Assembly (NCBI RefSeq): GCF_039555335.1
Contig: NC_092637.1
Location: forward strand, 9,446,815 to 9,510,814
DNA from: Amphiura filiformis
Taxonomy: Eukaryota > Echinodermata > Ophiuroidea > Amphilepidida > Amphiuridae
Length of the DNA stretch: 64,000 nt
Reading direction: 5' to 3'
Made by a program: the position numbers and the translations under genes. Below the pieces are notes generated by a model. The model ran no database searches, was not told the origin of the DNA, and saw only the letters and a program-made list of their open reading frames with translations. This document shows, piece after piece, positions 12,626-24,482 of the stretch (positions within the stretch are counted from its first letter, which is position 1; each line of letters opens with the position of its first letter).

Positions 12626-12727
12626 CTCTTGTGCCCTGTTGACATCGGCTTTACCCTCTGTGAGTAGAATCTTACACACGTTTACGTGACCTCCCTCTGA
12701 TGCTGTATACAGGGGTGTTTTCCCGGA
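12626..12727 (-). CDS. Ankyrin-repeat exon (102 bp)
   Basis: Minus-strand exon with an ATACAG acceptor and a GAG|GTATAA donor, encoding a unit starting SGKTPLYTASEGGHVNVC. Close paralogue of 5315-5416; intact frame. Confidence 0.75.
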
Positions 12728-12948
12728 CTGTATCAAAATATAAGTAGAGTGAGCGATAATTAGATCATACATAGGATATTTAAAAGTGGGTTAACGACAA
12801 ACAAATGCTCAAGAGGCGAAACATTTTATATGTTGTGCCTTGTTGACATCGATTTTACCCGCTGTGATTATTAATTAATTATTAACTAATGATGCGTTAT
12901 GATGCCGTTTCACCGGTCTGGAGTCACATACAACCATAATCGGTATTA

Positions 12949-13022
12949 TCCTCTGTGATTAGAATCTTACACACGTCTACGTGACCTTCCTTTGATGCCA
13001 CATACAGGGGTGTTAATCCGCG
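12949..13022 (-). pseudogene. Truncated ankyrin exon
   Basis: Acceptor side matches the exon at 6660-6761 (RGLTPLY start), but the donor side is replaced by a direct joining to the ATAATCGGTATTATC module of another block. This is an internal deletion between array units that removed the donor. Confidence 0.7.
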
Positions 13023-13186
13023 CTAAAGCAAAATAAACGTACAGTGATTGATATTAGAACATACTGTGATGTGCCCTGAGTAATTTAATTTGATGATTTA
13101 TCTTTGTTTACAAGTAAAATCTATTTCATGAGACATTTTAGGGATTCCACTTTCTTGCATCAACTTGATCAAAAACAAATTGAATC

Positions 13187-13500
13187 ATTTCAACAACTCC
13201 TCATATACCTTTGTACACGAGCCAACCGTTGTTAATCCGTGATGAATCCACACTTTTACTATAGCGTATGCGCGAACGCGAGCGAGACTACGCGTTACGC
13301 GAGAGCGCGTAAAAGTCGTCATGTTTGGAACCTGTGTGCGTATGCAAGCTTTACAAATTAAATTCAGTATTTTTTCAGCGGTTAAACATGGCAGTTTTAT
13401 TCTGTAGTTTTATCCCAGTTTTGTTGCTGATTTTAACAGAAAAATCATCGAAGTTTTTGTAAGGCTGAGTGGCAATGGTTAACTGACATTCCTCATGAAA
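13187..13500. mobile_element. AACAACTC...GAGCCAACCGTTG repeat, copy 1
   Basis: Matches 62690-62930 over TACCTTTGTACA, GAGCCAACCGTTGTTAATCC, GCGAACGC and GGAACCTGTGTGCGTAT blocks. It interrupts the array text after GAATCATTTC, which continues differently in the paralogue at 6925. Here it directly precedes the palindromic MITE, and the 62.7 kb copy has the same two parts in the same order, so the two parts are probably one element. Confidence 0.65.
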
Positions 13501-13509
13501 TAATCATGT

Positions 13510-13705
13510 TAATTATACGATCTTTAGCTTCTTTTCGTTGTTGAAAGGGATTCAATCATGTTGCACCGTTGTTCATCACCGTTTAACAACTCGCGTCCGG
13601 CGCGTCTGCGTGGTTTACTTCGCGAAGTAAACCACGCAGACGACGCGGCCGCATCGTTGTTAAACGGTGATGAACAACGGTGCAAGATGATTGAATTCCT
13701 AATTA
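13510..13705. mobile_element. Palindromic MITE with GC-rich stem
   Basis: A near-perfect hairpin: arms run from about 13550 to 13695 around the centre ACTTCGCGAAGT (13617-13628). Arm text includes TTGCACCGTTGTTCATCACC on the left and its complement on the right. No coding capacity. A deleted copy lies at 11515-11670 and a relative with an expanded loop at 62935-63050. Confidence 0.8.
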
Positions 13706-14041
13706 TATATAGGTGTCCTTGGTAAAGTAGCTAATCTGATTTGACGTGTTAGTTTGATAACTAAAATTGCTATTATGTTGCCCCAACATTAAATTCAAAC
13801 TGTCTCATTTATTTGCTCATATATAACCGCCATGTTGTATCCATTTAACTATTTTCAATTTGAAAGCACATTAACAATAACAGATACTCAAAGTGGAAAC
13901 ATAACTGTTGTGCGTTGTTGACATCGGCTTTACCCTCTGTGATTAGAATATTACGCACGTCTATGTTTCGCTATATTCAATTTGAAAGTACATTAACAAT
14001 AATACAGATACTCAAAGGGGGGAGGGCACATAATGCAGTAC

Positions 14042-14143
14042 CATTCCCAGCTTGTTGACATCGGCTTTACCCTCTGTGATTAGAATCTTACACACGTCTA
14101 CGTAACCTCTCTCTGATGCTGCATACAGGGGTGTTGATCCATC
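14042..14143 (-). CDS. Ankyrin-repeat exon (102 bp), copy A
   Basis: Minus-strand exon with a CTTCAG acceptor and an ATG|GTAC donor, encoding a unit starting DGSTPLYAASERGYVDVC. Its twin in the tandem duplication is 17159-17260. Confidence 0.75.
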
Positions 14144-14339
14144 CTGAAGTGAAATAAATGTACAGTAAGCGATAATTAGAACATACATAGGACATTTAAA
14201 AAGTGTGCTCACGACAAACAGATACTCAAAAGGTGAAACATTATATATGTTGTGCCATCGATTTTACCCGCTGTGATCAGTAATTAATTATATTAACTAA
14301 TGATGCGTTATGATACCGTTTCACCGGTCTGGCGTCACA

Positions 14340-16508
14340 CAGTGTCGACTTCCTATACGATAAATATAAATTTAATACTCCGTTGGTCAGCGACGGGCGA
14401 GTGGTATTTCACCGAACGCAAGAAAAGGAGTTCTATCTGATTGGCTAGCAATCGATCGCTTAGGTCGCTTAGTAGTCAACTACAAACTCAAAACTGAGCA
14501 ATGTATTCAATTCTATTATTGACGTAGATAAAGAGAGTGTTAGTGTGTCAATAATGTACATTGTATTGCAGCTGGATTTTACATGCGTTCCTTTATATAA
14601 ATATTTTCTCAAAGAGTTGAATATGATCACAATTTTTACCCAGGATTTCAAATTTGTTACCGCGAAATTGCAGTTAAACATATCCACAGCAAAATACCGG
14701 TCCTCACTAATTAGTGTATTTAATTTCCAGTTAGTGTATTTAAGATAAAACATGTGATTTATGATAAAATTTTCTTGCAAAGTTGCAATAGAAATATCAT
14801 ATGGGATACTGATATGGTAGGCCGCAACCGCCACAACGTGGAGCTGCTACGCGTAGCTGACTTTTTGCTCCGTGGAGCCAAATTGACCAATCATGATCAT
14901 GTTAGAGTTTTTCATTACTCGGAGGTAAAACTGACCAATCAAGTACGACTTACTCATTACGTGAAGCGAATTTATTCATTAAGAATTTGCCAGACGAGCG
15001 TCACGTAGTTGCAAGATATCCTCGGTCACGAAAGTTATGATTCAAAAAGTAGTTTATGAAAAGTACGAACCGACTTATTATTAAGATGGACATGCACTCA
15101 TAAGAAACTCATACATTATTGTACATAACTATATAGCTAGGCAGAGTGGTGGTAAACCATGCACACAGTTCTGCGATCTGCAGTGTATCGCCGGGAGCTA
15201 ATTTGTATAACTTGCGCGGTGTGGCCTGCGGAATTCGACCTTCAACAAACCAGTTCGGATTTACTTTATATACTAGTAGTAGGCCATACATACTGTAGTT
15301 TACTGTCCGTTTTCCTATACACAATACTCAGTGCGCTCACCATTGACGCGTGACCTCTACAAATAGTGTATGTTAGAAGTGTAGGCCATTGCCTAGTTGA
15401 CGTCACTGTGTAAAAAATAACCGGCCAATATTTAAAGTATTCTCTGAAATTCTAGAAAATATAGTTTTGCATGTCCTAAATTTTTAGCTAATTTAGGTGT
15501 TTGGAAATATTGGTACTTTTGTGTTTTAGGAAGGATATGTAAACGACAGATAACACCAAAAAATATGAAGAAATTATTTCTAAACCGTGTTAAGTCATTA
15601 AGCTTCACATTTTCAAGAACGCTGGTTAACAATAAGCAGACTATTGTCTCATTTCGTAAACAAAAGCCCACAGTATTGTTACCTTGCGTTCGCTTTATAA
15701 TCGTTCACCCAACTGAAACTATGATACCAGCTCATTGCTCATTGCACAGGTAAAACAGACACAAGTGCAGTGTGTATTTAACCAGAGAAGATCTGATGTA
15801 ACATAGTTGAGCTGTTTTCATTGAGTGTTATCTTGGTTTAATAGCTTTTAATGGGGTTTAAGTCCTTCAAAGGTCGTGGTGAATTCTACTGTAGACATGA
15901 CTGCATCATGATTATTTTAAAGTCAACAACATTCAACAATATGATCACCGTGATAGTATGACAGTATCAGTACCGTGGGTGTCAGTGATTCTGGCCTGAC
16001 ACAGTAGACAAACAAACAAACAAACAAACACGCCACACACATCACACATGCATGCAAGGTAACATTTACTATACACTAATCAAACAATGGTATTGATCCT
16101 GTACAACTGGTCGTGGTTTATTTACAATCGATTCATTTAAAATTCCCATAGTAAACATTAATTTTGGCAAGAGTTTTCTCTCTCTGGAACGAGGATGCAT
16201 CCACTGGCTCCGCGTAATGAAAAGATCTAACATGATTGATCAATTTAGCTCCGCGAAGCGAAGTAAGCTACGCGTAGCAGCTCCACGTTGTGGCGGTTAC
16301 GGCCAGCCATATACTGATCATGCGAAAATCGTAAAAACATAGAATAGAAACAGTGTGGCAGGCTCTCAAAATCTAAAATTGTATGCTTAGCCTGAATCGC
16401 TCGGCCTATCTCGAAAAACATCACCATGCGTAGCTGTTGAAAAACGTGAGGATTCATCGTACTATCACGGCAATTTTTGACACGAAGATATAGGGATGAT
16501 GACGGTGT
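14340..16508. mobile_element. hAT-like non-autonomous element, copy A
   Basis: Flanked by an 8-bp duplication GCGTCACA (14332-14339 and 16509-16516). Related array blocks (for example near 12294) show the uninterrupted GGCGTCACATACAACC target. Left end starts CAGTGTCGAC and the right end is loosely complementary (CACCGTCATC on the other strand). No transposase ORF is recognisable. It contains the nested element 14814-16310 and a (CAAA)n tract near 16010-16030. Confidence 0.8.
14814..16310. mobile_element. Nested 1.5 kb inverted-repeat element, copy A
   Basis: Exact 8-bp duplication ATACTGAT on both sides (14806-14813, 16311-16318). Inverted ends of about 85 bp begin ATGGTAGGCCGCAACC on the left and ATGGCTGGCCGTAACC, read on the other strand, on the right; both continue through CCACAACGTGGAGCTGCTAC. 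The interior is AT-rich, with short ORFs that look random. Confidence 0.88.
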
Positions 16509-16846
16509 GCGTCACATACAACCATAATCGGTATTATCGGTGCAATATGTCATACATCTACGTGGTATTCAAAACTGACTGACATATAGGCCTAGGTAAC
16601 CTTGGTAAAGCAGCTGATCTGATAGGCGGTTAGAATTAGCTGATTAAAGATACTTTGACGATACTCAGTTTGGCGTGTTAGTTTGATAACCAAAATCGCT
16701 GCCACAAAATGTTGCCCCAATATTTAATTTAAACCTTTTCTTTTGACTGTTTGCTTATATATAATCTCCATGTGATATCCATTCTACAATGTTTAATATT
16801 AAAGTACATTAACAATAATACAGATACTATAAGGGAAAACATTATA

Positions 16847-17048
16847 TACCGTGTGTCATAAGTCTGTTCCTCCCCCCCATAAGAAAACCATTTTAACATG
16901 CTTTAAATTAAACTTACACAATTAATTTGATGTTAATTTGTTACTGGTTATTGTTTTAGATTAATTAAAATGTCACTTAGCAATTTATTTGAAGTTGTTG
17001 TCTCTTTATGGTCGATAACCTCCGAAGGTATGCAAACCTCTCTCTGTG
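16847..17048. mobile_element. TA-flanked MITE, truncated copy
   Basis: Left half of the element that is complete at 19980-20411, starting TACCGTGTGTCATAAGTC. It is cut by the junction of the 3.1 kb tandem duplication after TGCAAACCTC. Confidence 0.75.
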
Positions 17049-17158
17049 ATTCTCTGTGATTAGAATATTACGCACGTCTATGTTTCGCTATATTCAATTT
17101 GAAAGTACATTAACAATAATACAGATACTCAAAGGGGGGAGGGCACATAATGCAGTAC

Positions 17159-17260
17159 CATTCGCATCTTGTTGACATCGGCTTTACCCTCTGTGATTAG
17201 AATCTTACACACGTCTACGTAACCTCTCTCTGATGCTGCATACAGGGGTGTTGATCCATC
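17159..17260 (-). CDS. Ankyrin-repeat exon (102 bp), copy B
   Basis: Minus-strand twin of 14042-14143 in the 3.1 kb tandem duplication, same splice sites and intact frame. Confidence 0.75.
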
Positions 17261-17455
17261 CTGAAGTGAAATAAATGTACAGTAAGCGATAATTAGAACA
17301 TACATAGGACATTTAAAAGTGTGCTCACGACAAACAGATACTCAAAAGGTGAAACATTATATATGTTGTGCCATCGATTTTACCCGCTGTGATCAGTAAT
17401 TAATTATATTAACTAATGATGCGTTATGATACCGTTTCACCGGTCTGGCGTCACA

Positions 17456-19642
17456 CAGTGTCGACTTCCTATACGATAAATATAAATTTAATACTCCGTT
17501 GGTCAGCGACGGGCGAGTGGTATTTCACCGAACGCAAGAAAAGGAGTTCTATCTGATTGGCTAGCAATCGATCGCTTAGGTCGCTTAGTAGTCAACTACA
17601 AACTCAAAACTGAGCAATGTATTCAATTCGATTGAAAACGATATTCTATTATTGACGTAGATAAAGAGAGTGTTAGTGTGTCAATAATGTACATTGTATT
17701 GCAGCTGGATTTTACATGCGTTCCTTTATATAAATATTTTCTCAAAGAGTTGAATATGATCACAATTTTTACCCAGGATTTCAAATTTTTTATCGCGAAA
17801 TTGCAGTTAAACATATCCACAGCAAAATACCGGTCCTCACTAATTAGTGTATTTAATTTCCAGTTAGTGTATTTAAGATAAAACATGTGATTTATGATAA
17901 AATTTTCTTGCAAAGTTGCAATAGAAATATCATATGGGATACTGATATGGTAGGCCGCAACCGCCACAACGTGGAGCTGCTACGCGTAGCTGACTTTTTG
18001 CTCCGTGGAGCCAAATTGACCAATCATGATCATGTTAGAGTTTTTCATTACTCGGAGGTAAAACTGACCAATCAAGTACGACTTACTCATTACGTAAAGC
18101 GAATTTATTCATTAAGAATTTGCCACACGAGCGTCACGTAGTTGCAAGATATCCTCGGTCACGAAAGTTGTGATTCAAAAAGTAGTTTATGAAAAGTACG
18201 AACCGACTTATTATTAAGATGGACATGCACTCATAAGAAACTCATACATTATTGTACATAACTATATAGCTAGGCAGAGTGGTGGTAAACCATGCACACA
18301 GTTCTGCGATCTGCAGTGTATCGCCGGGAGCTAATTTGTATAACTTGCGCGGTGTGGCCTGCGGAATTCGACCTTCAACAAACCAGTTCGGATTTACTTT
18401 ATATACTAGTAGTAGTAGGCCATACATACTGTAGTTTACTGTCCGTTTTCCTATACACAATACTCAGTGCGCTCACCATTGACGCGTGACCTCTACAAAT
18501 AGTGTATGTTAAAGGAAAAGGCCATTGCCTAGTTGACGTCACTGTGTAAAAAATAACCGGCCAATATTTAAAGTATTCTCTGAAATTCTAGAAAATATAG
18601 TTTTGCATGTCCTAAATTTTTAGCTAATTTAGGTGTTTGGAAATATTGGTACTTTTGTGTTTTAGGAAGGATATGTAAACGACAGATAACACCAAAAAAT
18701 ATGAAGAAATTATTTCTAAACCGTGTTAAGTCATTAAGCTTCTCATTTTCAAGAACGCTGGTTAACAATAAGCAGACTATTGTCTCATTTCGTAAACAAA
18801 AGCCCACAGTATTGTTACCTTGCGTTCGCTTTATAATCGTTCACCCAACTGAAACTATGATACCAGCTCATTGCTCATTGCACAGGTAAAACAGACACAA
18901 GTGCAGTGTGTATTTAACCAGAGAAGATCTGATGTAACATAGTTGAGCTGTTTTCATTGAGTGTTATCTTGGTTTAATAGCTTTTAATGGGGTTTAAGTC
19001 CTTCAAAGGTCGTGGTGAATTCTACTGTAGACATGACTGCATCATGATTATTTTAAAGTCAACAACATTCAACAATATGATCACCGTGATAGTATGACAG
19101 TATCAGTACCGTGGGTGTCAGTGATTCTGGCCTGACACAGTAGACAAACAAACAAACAAACAAACACGCCACACACATCACACATGCATGCAAGGTAACA
19201 TTTACTATACACTAATCAAACAATGGTATTGATCCTGTACAACTGGTCGTGGTTTATTTACAATCGATTCATTTAAAATTCCCATAGTAAACATTAATTT
19301 TGGCAAGAGTTTTCTCTCTGGAACGAGGATGCATCCACTGGCTCCGCGTAATGAAAAGATCTAACATGATTGATCAATTTAGCTCCGCGAAGCGAAGTAA
19401 GCTACGCGTAGCAGCTCCACGTTGTGGCGGTTACGGCCAGCCATATACTGATCATGCGAAAATCGTAAAAACATAGAATAGAAACAGTGTGGCAGGCTCT
19501 CAAAATCTAAAATTGTATGCTTAGCCTGAATCGCTCGGCCTATCTCGAAAAACATCACCATGCGTAGCTGTTGAAAAACGTGAGGATTCATCGTACTATC
19601 ACGGCAATTTTTGACACGAAGATATAGGGATGATGACGGTGT
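17456..19642. mobile_element. hAT-like non-autonomous element, copy B
   Basis: Second copy of 14340-16508 with the same GCGTCACA flanks (17448-17455, 19643-19650). It is a product of the segmental duplication, not a second insertion. Confidence 0.8.
17947..19444. mobile_element. Nested 1.5 kb inverted-repeat element, copy B
   Basis: Second copy of 14814-16310, with ATACTGAT flanks at 17939-17946 and 19445-19452. Confidence 0.85.
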
Positions 19643-19979
19643 GCGTCACATACAACCATAATCGGTATTATCGGTGCAATATGTCATACATCTACGTGGT
19701 ATTCAAAACTGACTGACATATAGGCCTAGGTAACCTTGGTAAAGCAGCTGATCTGATAGGCGGTTAGAATTAGCTGATTAAAGATACTTTGACGATACTC
19801 AGTTTGGCGTGTTAGTTTGATAACCAAAATCGCTGCCACAAAATGTTGCCCCAATATTTAATTTAAACCTTTTCTTTTGACTGTTTGCTTATATATAATC
19901 TCCATGTGATATCCATTCTACAATGTTTAATATTAAAGTACATTAACAATAATACAGATACTATAAGGAAAACATTATA

Positions 19980-20411
19980 TACCGTGTGTCATAAGTCTGT
20001 TCCTCCCCCATAAGAAAACCATTTTAACATGCTTTAAATTAAACTTACACAATTAATTTGATGTTAATTTGTTACTGGTTATTGTTTTAGATTAATTAAA
20101 ATGTCACTTAGCAATTTATTTGAAGTTGTTGTCTCTTTATGGTCGATAACCTCCGAAGGTATGCAAACCTCGGTTATTGTTGTTTTTCTGTTGAAATCCG
20201 AGGTTTGCAGACCTTTGAATCTGTCAATACATACAAAATTAACTCTAAAAATCTAGAACAACGGCCGACATATTTTTTTCTTTGCAATGCACCTTTGGAT
20301 TCATTGCAGCTAGTAGCCCAAAGGCAAATAAACAGAGGGGGTACTTCCATATTGATGCTACGCTCCATGGGTAGTCGGAATATAGGCGGAACGGACTTTC
20401 GACACACGGTA
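19980..20411. mobile_element. TA-flanked MITE inserted at a splice donor
   Basis: Inverted ends: TACCGTGTGTCATAAGTC at the left; TACCGTGTGTCGAAAGTC, on the other strand, at the right. The TA duplication (19978-19979, 20412-20413) is supported by the empty site in the paralogous block near 5310. It lies directly beside the donor of the ankyrin exon at 20415-20516; the duplicated TA keeps that donor as GTATA. Confidence 0.82.
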
Positions 20412-20414
20412 TAC

Positions 20415-20516
20415 CTCTTGTGCCATGTTGACATCGGCTTTACCCTCTGTGATTAGAATCTTACACACCTTTATGTGACCTCCCGCTGATGCTGCATACA
20501 GGGGTGTTTTCCCGTA
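20415..20516 (-). CDS. Ankyrin-repeat exon (102 bp)
   Basis: Minus-strand exon with a CTACAG acceptor and a GAG|GTATA donor, encoding a unit starting YGKTPLYAASAGGHIKVC. The intron now begins five bases before an inserted MITE. Confidence 0.75.
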
Positions 20517-20519
20517 CTG

Positions 20520-21907
20520 TAGCAAAATATAAGTAGAGTGAGCGATAATTAGATCATACATAGGACATTTGAAAGTGGGTTAACGACAAACAGATGCTCA
20601 AGAGGCGAAACATTATATATGTTGTGCCTTGTTGACATCGATTTTACCCGCTGTGAGTATTAATTAATTATAAACTAATGATGCGTTATGATGCCGTTTC
20701 ACCGGTCTGGAGTCACATACAACCATAATCGGTATTATCGGTGTAATATGTCGTACCGCTACATGGTATTTGAAACTGAATCCTTGTTAAAGCAGCCGTT
20801 CTGATAGGTGGTTAACATAAGTTGATCAACGATATTTTGATAACCAAAATCGCTAAAACATATCGTCGATAATTGCCTAAGTCATTTTTGTAATTTTGAG
20901 AACAATGGTTCAAAAATGCATTTAAACATATTTATTCACCAATCTTTGCACAAGAACAAATAAAGGGAATAATCAGAAATAATTAGGTTGATTGCGTACT
21001 GATGCCTGCTTGAACCATAATTTGTACTTAAAATCTCTCAAAATTAAAAAAGAATGACAAGGCAATTATCGTAGTAGGCTGGCGATATATTGTTGCCTTA
21101 ACAGTAAATTCAAACTGTTTCATTTGACTATTTGCTCAGTATATAATCGCCATATGGTATCCATTTTACTATTTTCAATTTAAAAGTGGTTTAACAATAA
21201 TACATATACTCGAACGAGAAACAAATACCTCTATATTCAAATATTATATTGGGTATATTTGGTATCATGGAATAGGTATGATATCCTCCATTCGTTGACA
21301 TTTAAATAAGTATCAATCAGGTGTTCATCACCTTGTTGGCTTAGAAAGAAAGAAATTACCTTTGCCGGTGTTTTAATCATTAAACAATAGGCTTTTAGAA
21401 ATTGTTCAAATGGCTCAACAATATATAATGTTGATTTCAAAACATCCATGGGTTTGGAGGACTTAAATTTTTTTTTGTATGTCAACAAAATTGCTTAAAT
21501 TTTCAGGATGATCTTTATTTCATGTTATTATAAGCAAATATAATGTTCCAGATAACGCTACTTAATAAATATATTAAGAAAAAGTACCTTACAATTGCAC
21601 TTTCTGTTAGTATTCCTTTTTGGACTTAAACTTTTTAACATGTTCTAGCAGCCTTATATAAAACCGTGACACTCGAAAGGCCATATCTCTGGAATGAAAT
21701 GTCCGATTAAGATTATTTAAATGCCAAAATGTTTTCTTCATCAATTCCCAGCCAATAAGTTAGGTCTGAATCAATTTAAAAGTACTTAAATTTTAGTGTA
21801 CATGCCTACTACTACGATTATTGCCTAAGTAATGTTTTGTAATTTTGGTGGCGCTCTACTAGATCAGCTGCACTTTTACTTCGCTCCGATTATACAAGCA
21901 TTTCCCT
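20520..21907. other. Array intron remnants, no gene
   Basis: Blocks similar to 5.6-6.4 kb (TCGTCGATAATT, GAACAATGGTTCAAAAATGC, ATACCTCTAT text) and to 8.43-8.50 kb. No coding region or RNA gene seen. Confidence 0.5.
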
Positions 21908-22079
21908 TAGTCCTGGCCCTGTCCTACAGACCCGTATACATTTGTCAAAGAGGAAAATTTGAAAGTTGATTCGAGTAGGGTATGCATAGGTGTTCCAAAT
22001 TCTAATAGGTAGAAAATTCCAAACCCGGGCAAACTCTGTATATGGCCATTTTTCAAAATGGCCACCAAAATGTACTTAT

Positions 22080-23260
22080 GAACCAGGTAAAATGACAATA
22101 ACTCTGAAACTACTTGACCTAGAGGGGTGATTGAGGTGTCTTTCCCCACTAAATCAAGGCTGTCTGATTGAATGAAGGGGGTTTCATGGATGTCTGAGGT
22201 CCAGGACACCCGGAATCCAAGGTGGCCGCCCGTAGCAACCATAAATCATCAGATTATCCAGATGATAATGACAATAATTCGGAATCTGCCTGACCTACAA
22301 GGGTCATTGAGGTGTATATCCCCACTAAATCAAGGCTGGCTGGGTGAATGAAGGGGGTTTCATGGATGACTGAGGTTCAGGACCCATGAAATCCAAGATG
22401 GCCGCCCATAGCAACCATAAATCATCATAGCCAGGTGAAATGACAATAATTCGGAATCTGCTTGACCTACAAGGGTCATGAGGTGTCTATCCCCACTAAA
22501 TCAAGGCTGGCTGAGTGAATAAAGGGGGTTTCGTGGATATCTGAGGTACAGGACACCTGAAATCCAAGATGGCTGCCCATAGCAACCATAAATCATCATA
22601 TTAGCCAGGTGAAATGACAATAATTCGGAAACTGCTTGACCTACAAGGGTCATTGAGGTGTCTATCCCCACTAAATCAAGGCTGGCTGAGTGAATGAAGG
22701 GGTTTCATGGATATCTGAGGTCCAGGATACCTGAAATCTAAAATGGCCGCCCATAGCAACCATAAATCATCATAATTAGCCAGGTGAAATGACAATAATT
22801 CGGAATCTGCCTGACCTACAAGGGTCATTGAGGTGTATATCCCCACTAAATCAAAGCTGGCTGAGTGAATGAAGGGGGTTTCATGGATGTTTGAGGTCTA
22901 GGACAACTGAAGTCCAAGATGGCCGCCCGTAGTTACCATAATCATCATATTAGGCAGATGAAATTATAATAATTCGGAATCTGCTTGACCTACAAGGGTC
23001 ATATTGAGGTCTCTATTCCTACTAAATCAAGGCTGTCTAATTGAATGAAGCGGGTGTCGTGGTTTTCTGATGTCTAGGACACCCCAATCTAAGATGGCCA
23101 CCCATAGTAACCATATAATATTCACATTAACCAGGTGAAATGACAGTTTCTCGGCAACTCTTTAATCTAGAAGAGCAATTAAGGTGAGGAACTTCGCTAA
23201 ATCAAGTCACACCAAATCCAGAATGCAGTCATAGCAACCACTATAAACCAAATGAAATGT
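22080..23260. repeat. Tandem ~175-bp repeats, left arm
   Basis: About seven units; the landmark GTGAAATGACAATAATTCGG recurs near 22086, 22258, 22431, 22604, 22780, 22951 and 23137. Each unit includes CCCACTAAATCAAGGCTG and CCAAGATGGCCGCCCATAGC text. Similarity falls towards the centre of the element. Confidence 0.88.
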
Positions 23261-23446
23261 CATCAATCAGAACCTGTGTACCTAGGCTAGTTTCCATGGT
23301 TATCTGAGGTCTTGGACACCTAAACTACCCATGATTTGACTCGGGGTATAGCTAGGTACATGAAATGTTGCCCACTTAACCAATGTTACGTTATTGATTG
23401 TTAATTTTGTTTGTTAATGTTACAGGTGAGTAGAGATTGACAGACA

Positions 23447-23640
23447 TGACAGAGGAAAAGGGAGAAAGTACATCTGAGATCGATGGACTTAATCTCCTTA
23501 TTCCCAAGCCTGCTCATGCCCCTCCAGACCCTGAAAAATGTATCATTTGTCAAAAGAAGAGCACGAAATCACAGTGACTTCAGAGTAGTGAAACTGGTAG
23601 GAACCGTTTAGGTTCTTGGACCTTATTATACATTCCAGTA
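23447..23640 (+). pseudogene. Degenerate transposon exon (CIICQ type), left arm
   Basis: Starts after an ACAG acceptor (near 23425) with an ATG at 23447 and reads MTEEKGESTSEIDGLNLL, then HAPPDPEKCIICQKK, then a TGA stop at 23577-23579. It is the inverted counterpart of the better preserved copy at 23932-24129. Probable zinc-binding N-terminus of a lost transposase; function not recognised. Confidence 0.5.
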
Positions 23641-23931
23641 CCATAACATGATTACAAGTTATAAAATGTTTCTTTTACTCATACCCTATCAGAGCAACAT
23701 ATCGCACAGTTAATATAAATAGGTTTGGTTTGGCTACTAGGCTCTGGACGGGGAACGACGGTGCTGCGCGTGACTGGCATGAGCTAGGTGGGCTTGAGGT
23801 TCCTCTGGTGGTATGTGGACGTTTCGTGTATTTGTATATACCTTTTACAACACGCAATCATGTTATGGTACTTGAATGTATAATCAGGTCCAAGAACCTT
23901 AAGCTTTTTGTGAACATCATCATCTTTGAGT

Positions 23932-24129
23932 TCAGCTACCTCTCATCACTGCTCGTACACGTTTCCTACCAGTTTCACCACTCTGAAGTGACTGTGATTT
24001 CTTGCTCTTCTTTTGACAAATTATACATTTTTCAGGGTCTGGAGGAGCATGAGCAGGCTTGGGAATAAGGAAATTAAGTCCGTCAATCTCAGATGTACTT
24101 TCTTCCTTTTCTTCTATCATGTCTGTCAA
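23932..24129 (-). CDS. Transposon-associated exon with CxxC motif, unrecognised
   Basis: Minus-strand reading frame of 65 codons starting MTDMIEEKEESTSEIDG, with HAPPDPEKCIICQKKSKKSQ and a SGETGRKRVRAV segment. An ACAG acceptor and an upstream pyrimidine stretch precede it as in the left-arm copy. CIICQ plus a basic helix is common at the start of multi-exon proteins encoded by invertebrate DNA transposons, but no catalytic domain is present here, so I do not name the family. Confidence 0.45.
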   Translation of the reverse strand: MTDMIEEKEESTSEIDGLNFLIPKPAHAPPDPEKCIICQKKSKKSQSLQSGETGRKRVRAVMRGS

Positions 24130-24482
24130 TCTCTACTCACCTGTAACATTAACATGCAAAATTAACAAATCAATAACGTAACATTGGTTAAGTGGGCAAC
24201 ATTTCATGTACCTATACCTCGAGTCAAATCATTTGCAAGAGTTATAACTGTGGAAATGTGCATGTGGTTGCTATGGGTAGCCATCTTGTATTTTAGGTGT
24301 CCAAGACCTCAAATAACCATGGAAACTAGCCATGTGTTCTAATTGATGATATTTCATTTGGTTTATAGTGGTTGCTATGACTGCCATCTGGATTTGGTGT
24401 GACTTGATTTACCGAAGTTACACATGTTAATTGCTCTTCTAGATTAAATAGTTACCGATATATTGTCTTTTCACCTGGTTAA

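Larger units (their letters stand above)
13941..20171. repeat. Tandem 3.1 kb segmental duplication
   Basis: Copy A is 13941-17057 and copy B about 17058-20171, offset 3117 bp, almost identical including an ankyrin exon, a hAT-like insertion with a second insertion nested in it, and an array block. Differences are a few small indels (for example one AGT unit near 15275/18409). Since both copies contain the nested insertions, the duplication is younger than both insertions. Confidence 0.92.
1259..21540 (-). repeat. Amplified ankyrin-exon/intron array
   Basis: The stretch is made of repeated blocks about 0.6-0.9 kb long. Each carries an ankyrin-repeat exon, or a shortened relic of one, on the minus strand plus recognisable intron text: a GTTGACATCGGCTTTACCC module, a CACCGGTCTGGCGTCACATAC module, an ATAATCGGTATTATCG module and a TGTTGCCCCAA module. 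Blocks recur near 1.3, 5.0, 5.6, 7.6, 11.4, 12.25, 12.9, 14.3, 16.5, 17.4, 19.6 and 20.7 kb, and once more near 33.4-34.2 kb beyond the large insertions. Shortened exon relics sit near 1671-1725, 2010-2030, 5530-5570, 7600-7625, 11350, 11875-11935, 12220, 12838, 13910-13970 and 20628. Individual exons and insertions are listed separately. Confidence 0.85.

Noticed and set aside
14338..14346. CACAGTGTCGAC at the left end of the hAT-like element as a RAG signal
   Set aside because: CACA belongs partly to the 8-bp target duplication, and the other end does not begin with a matching heptamer.
14469..19591. Short frames repeated in both copies of the 3.1 kb duplication as conserved genes
   Set aside because: They recur only because the DNA is duplicated; overlapping frames on both strands are equally open and none resembles a protein family.
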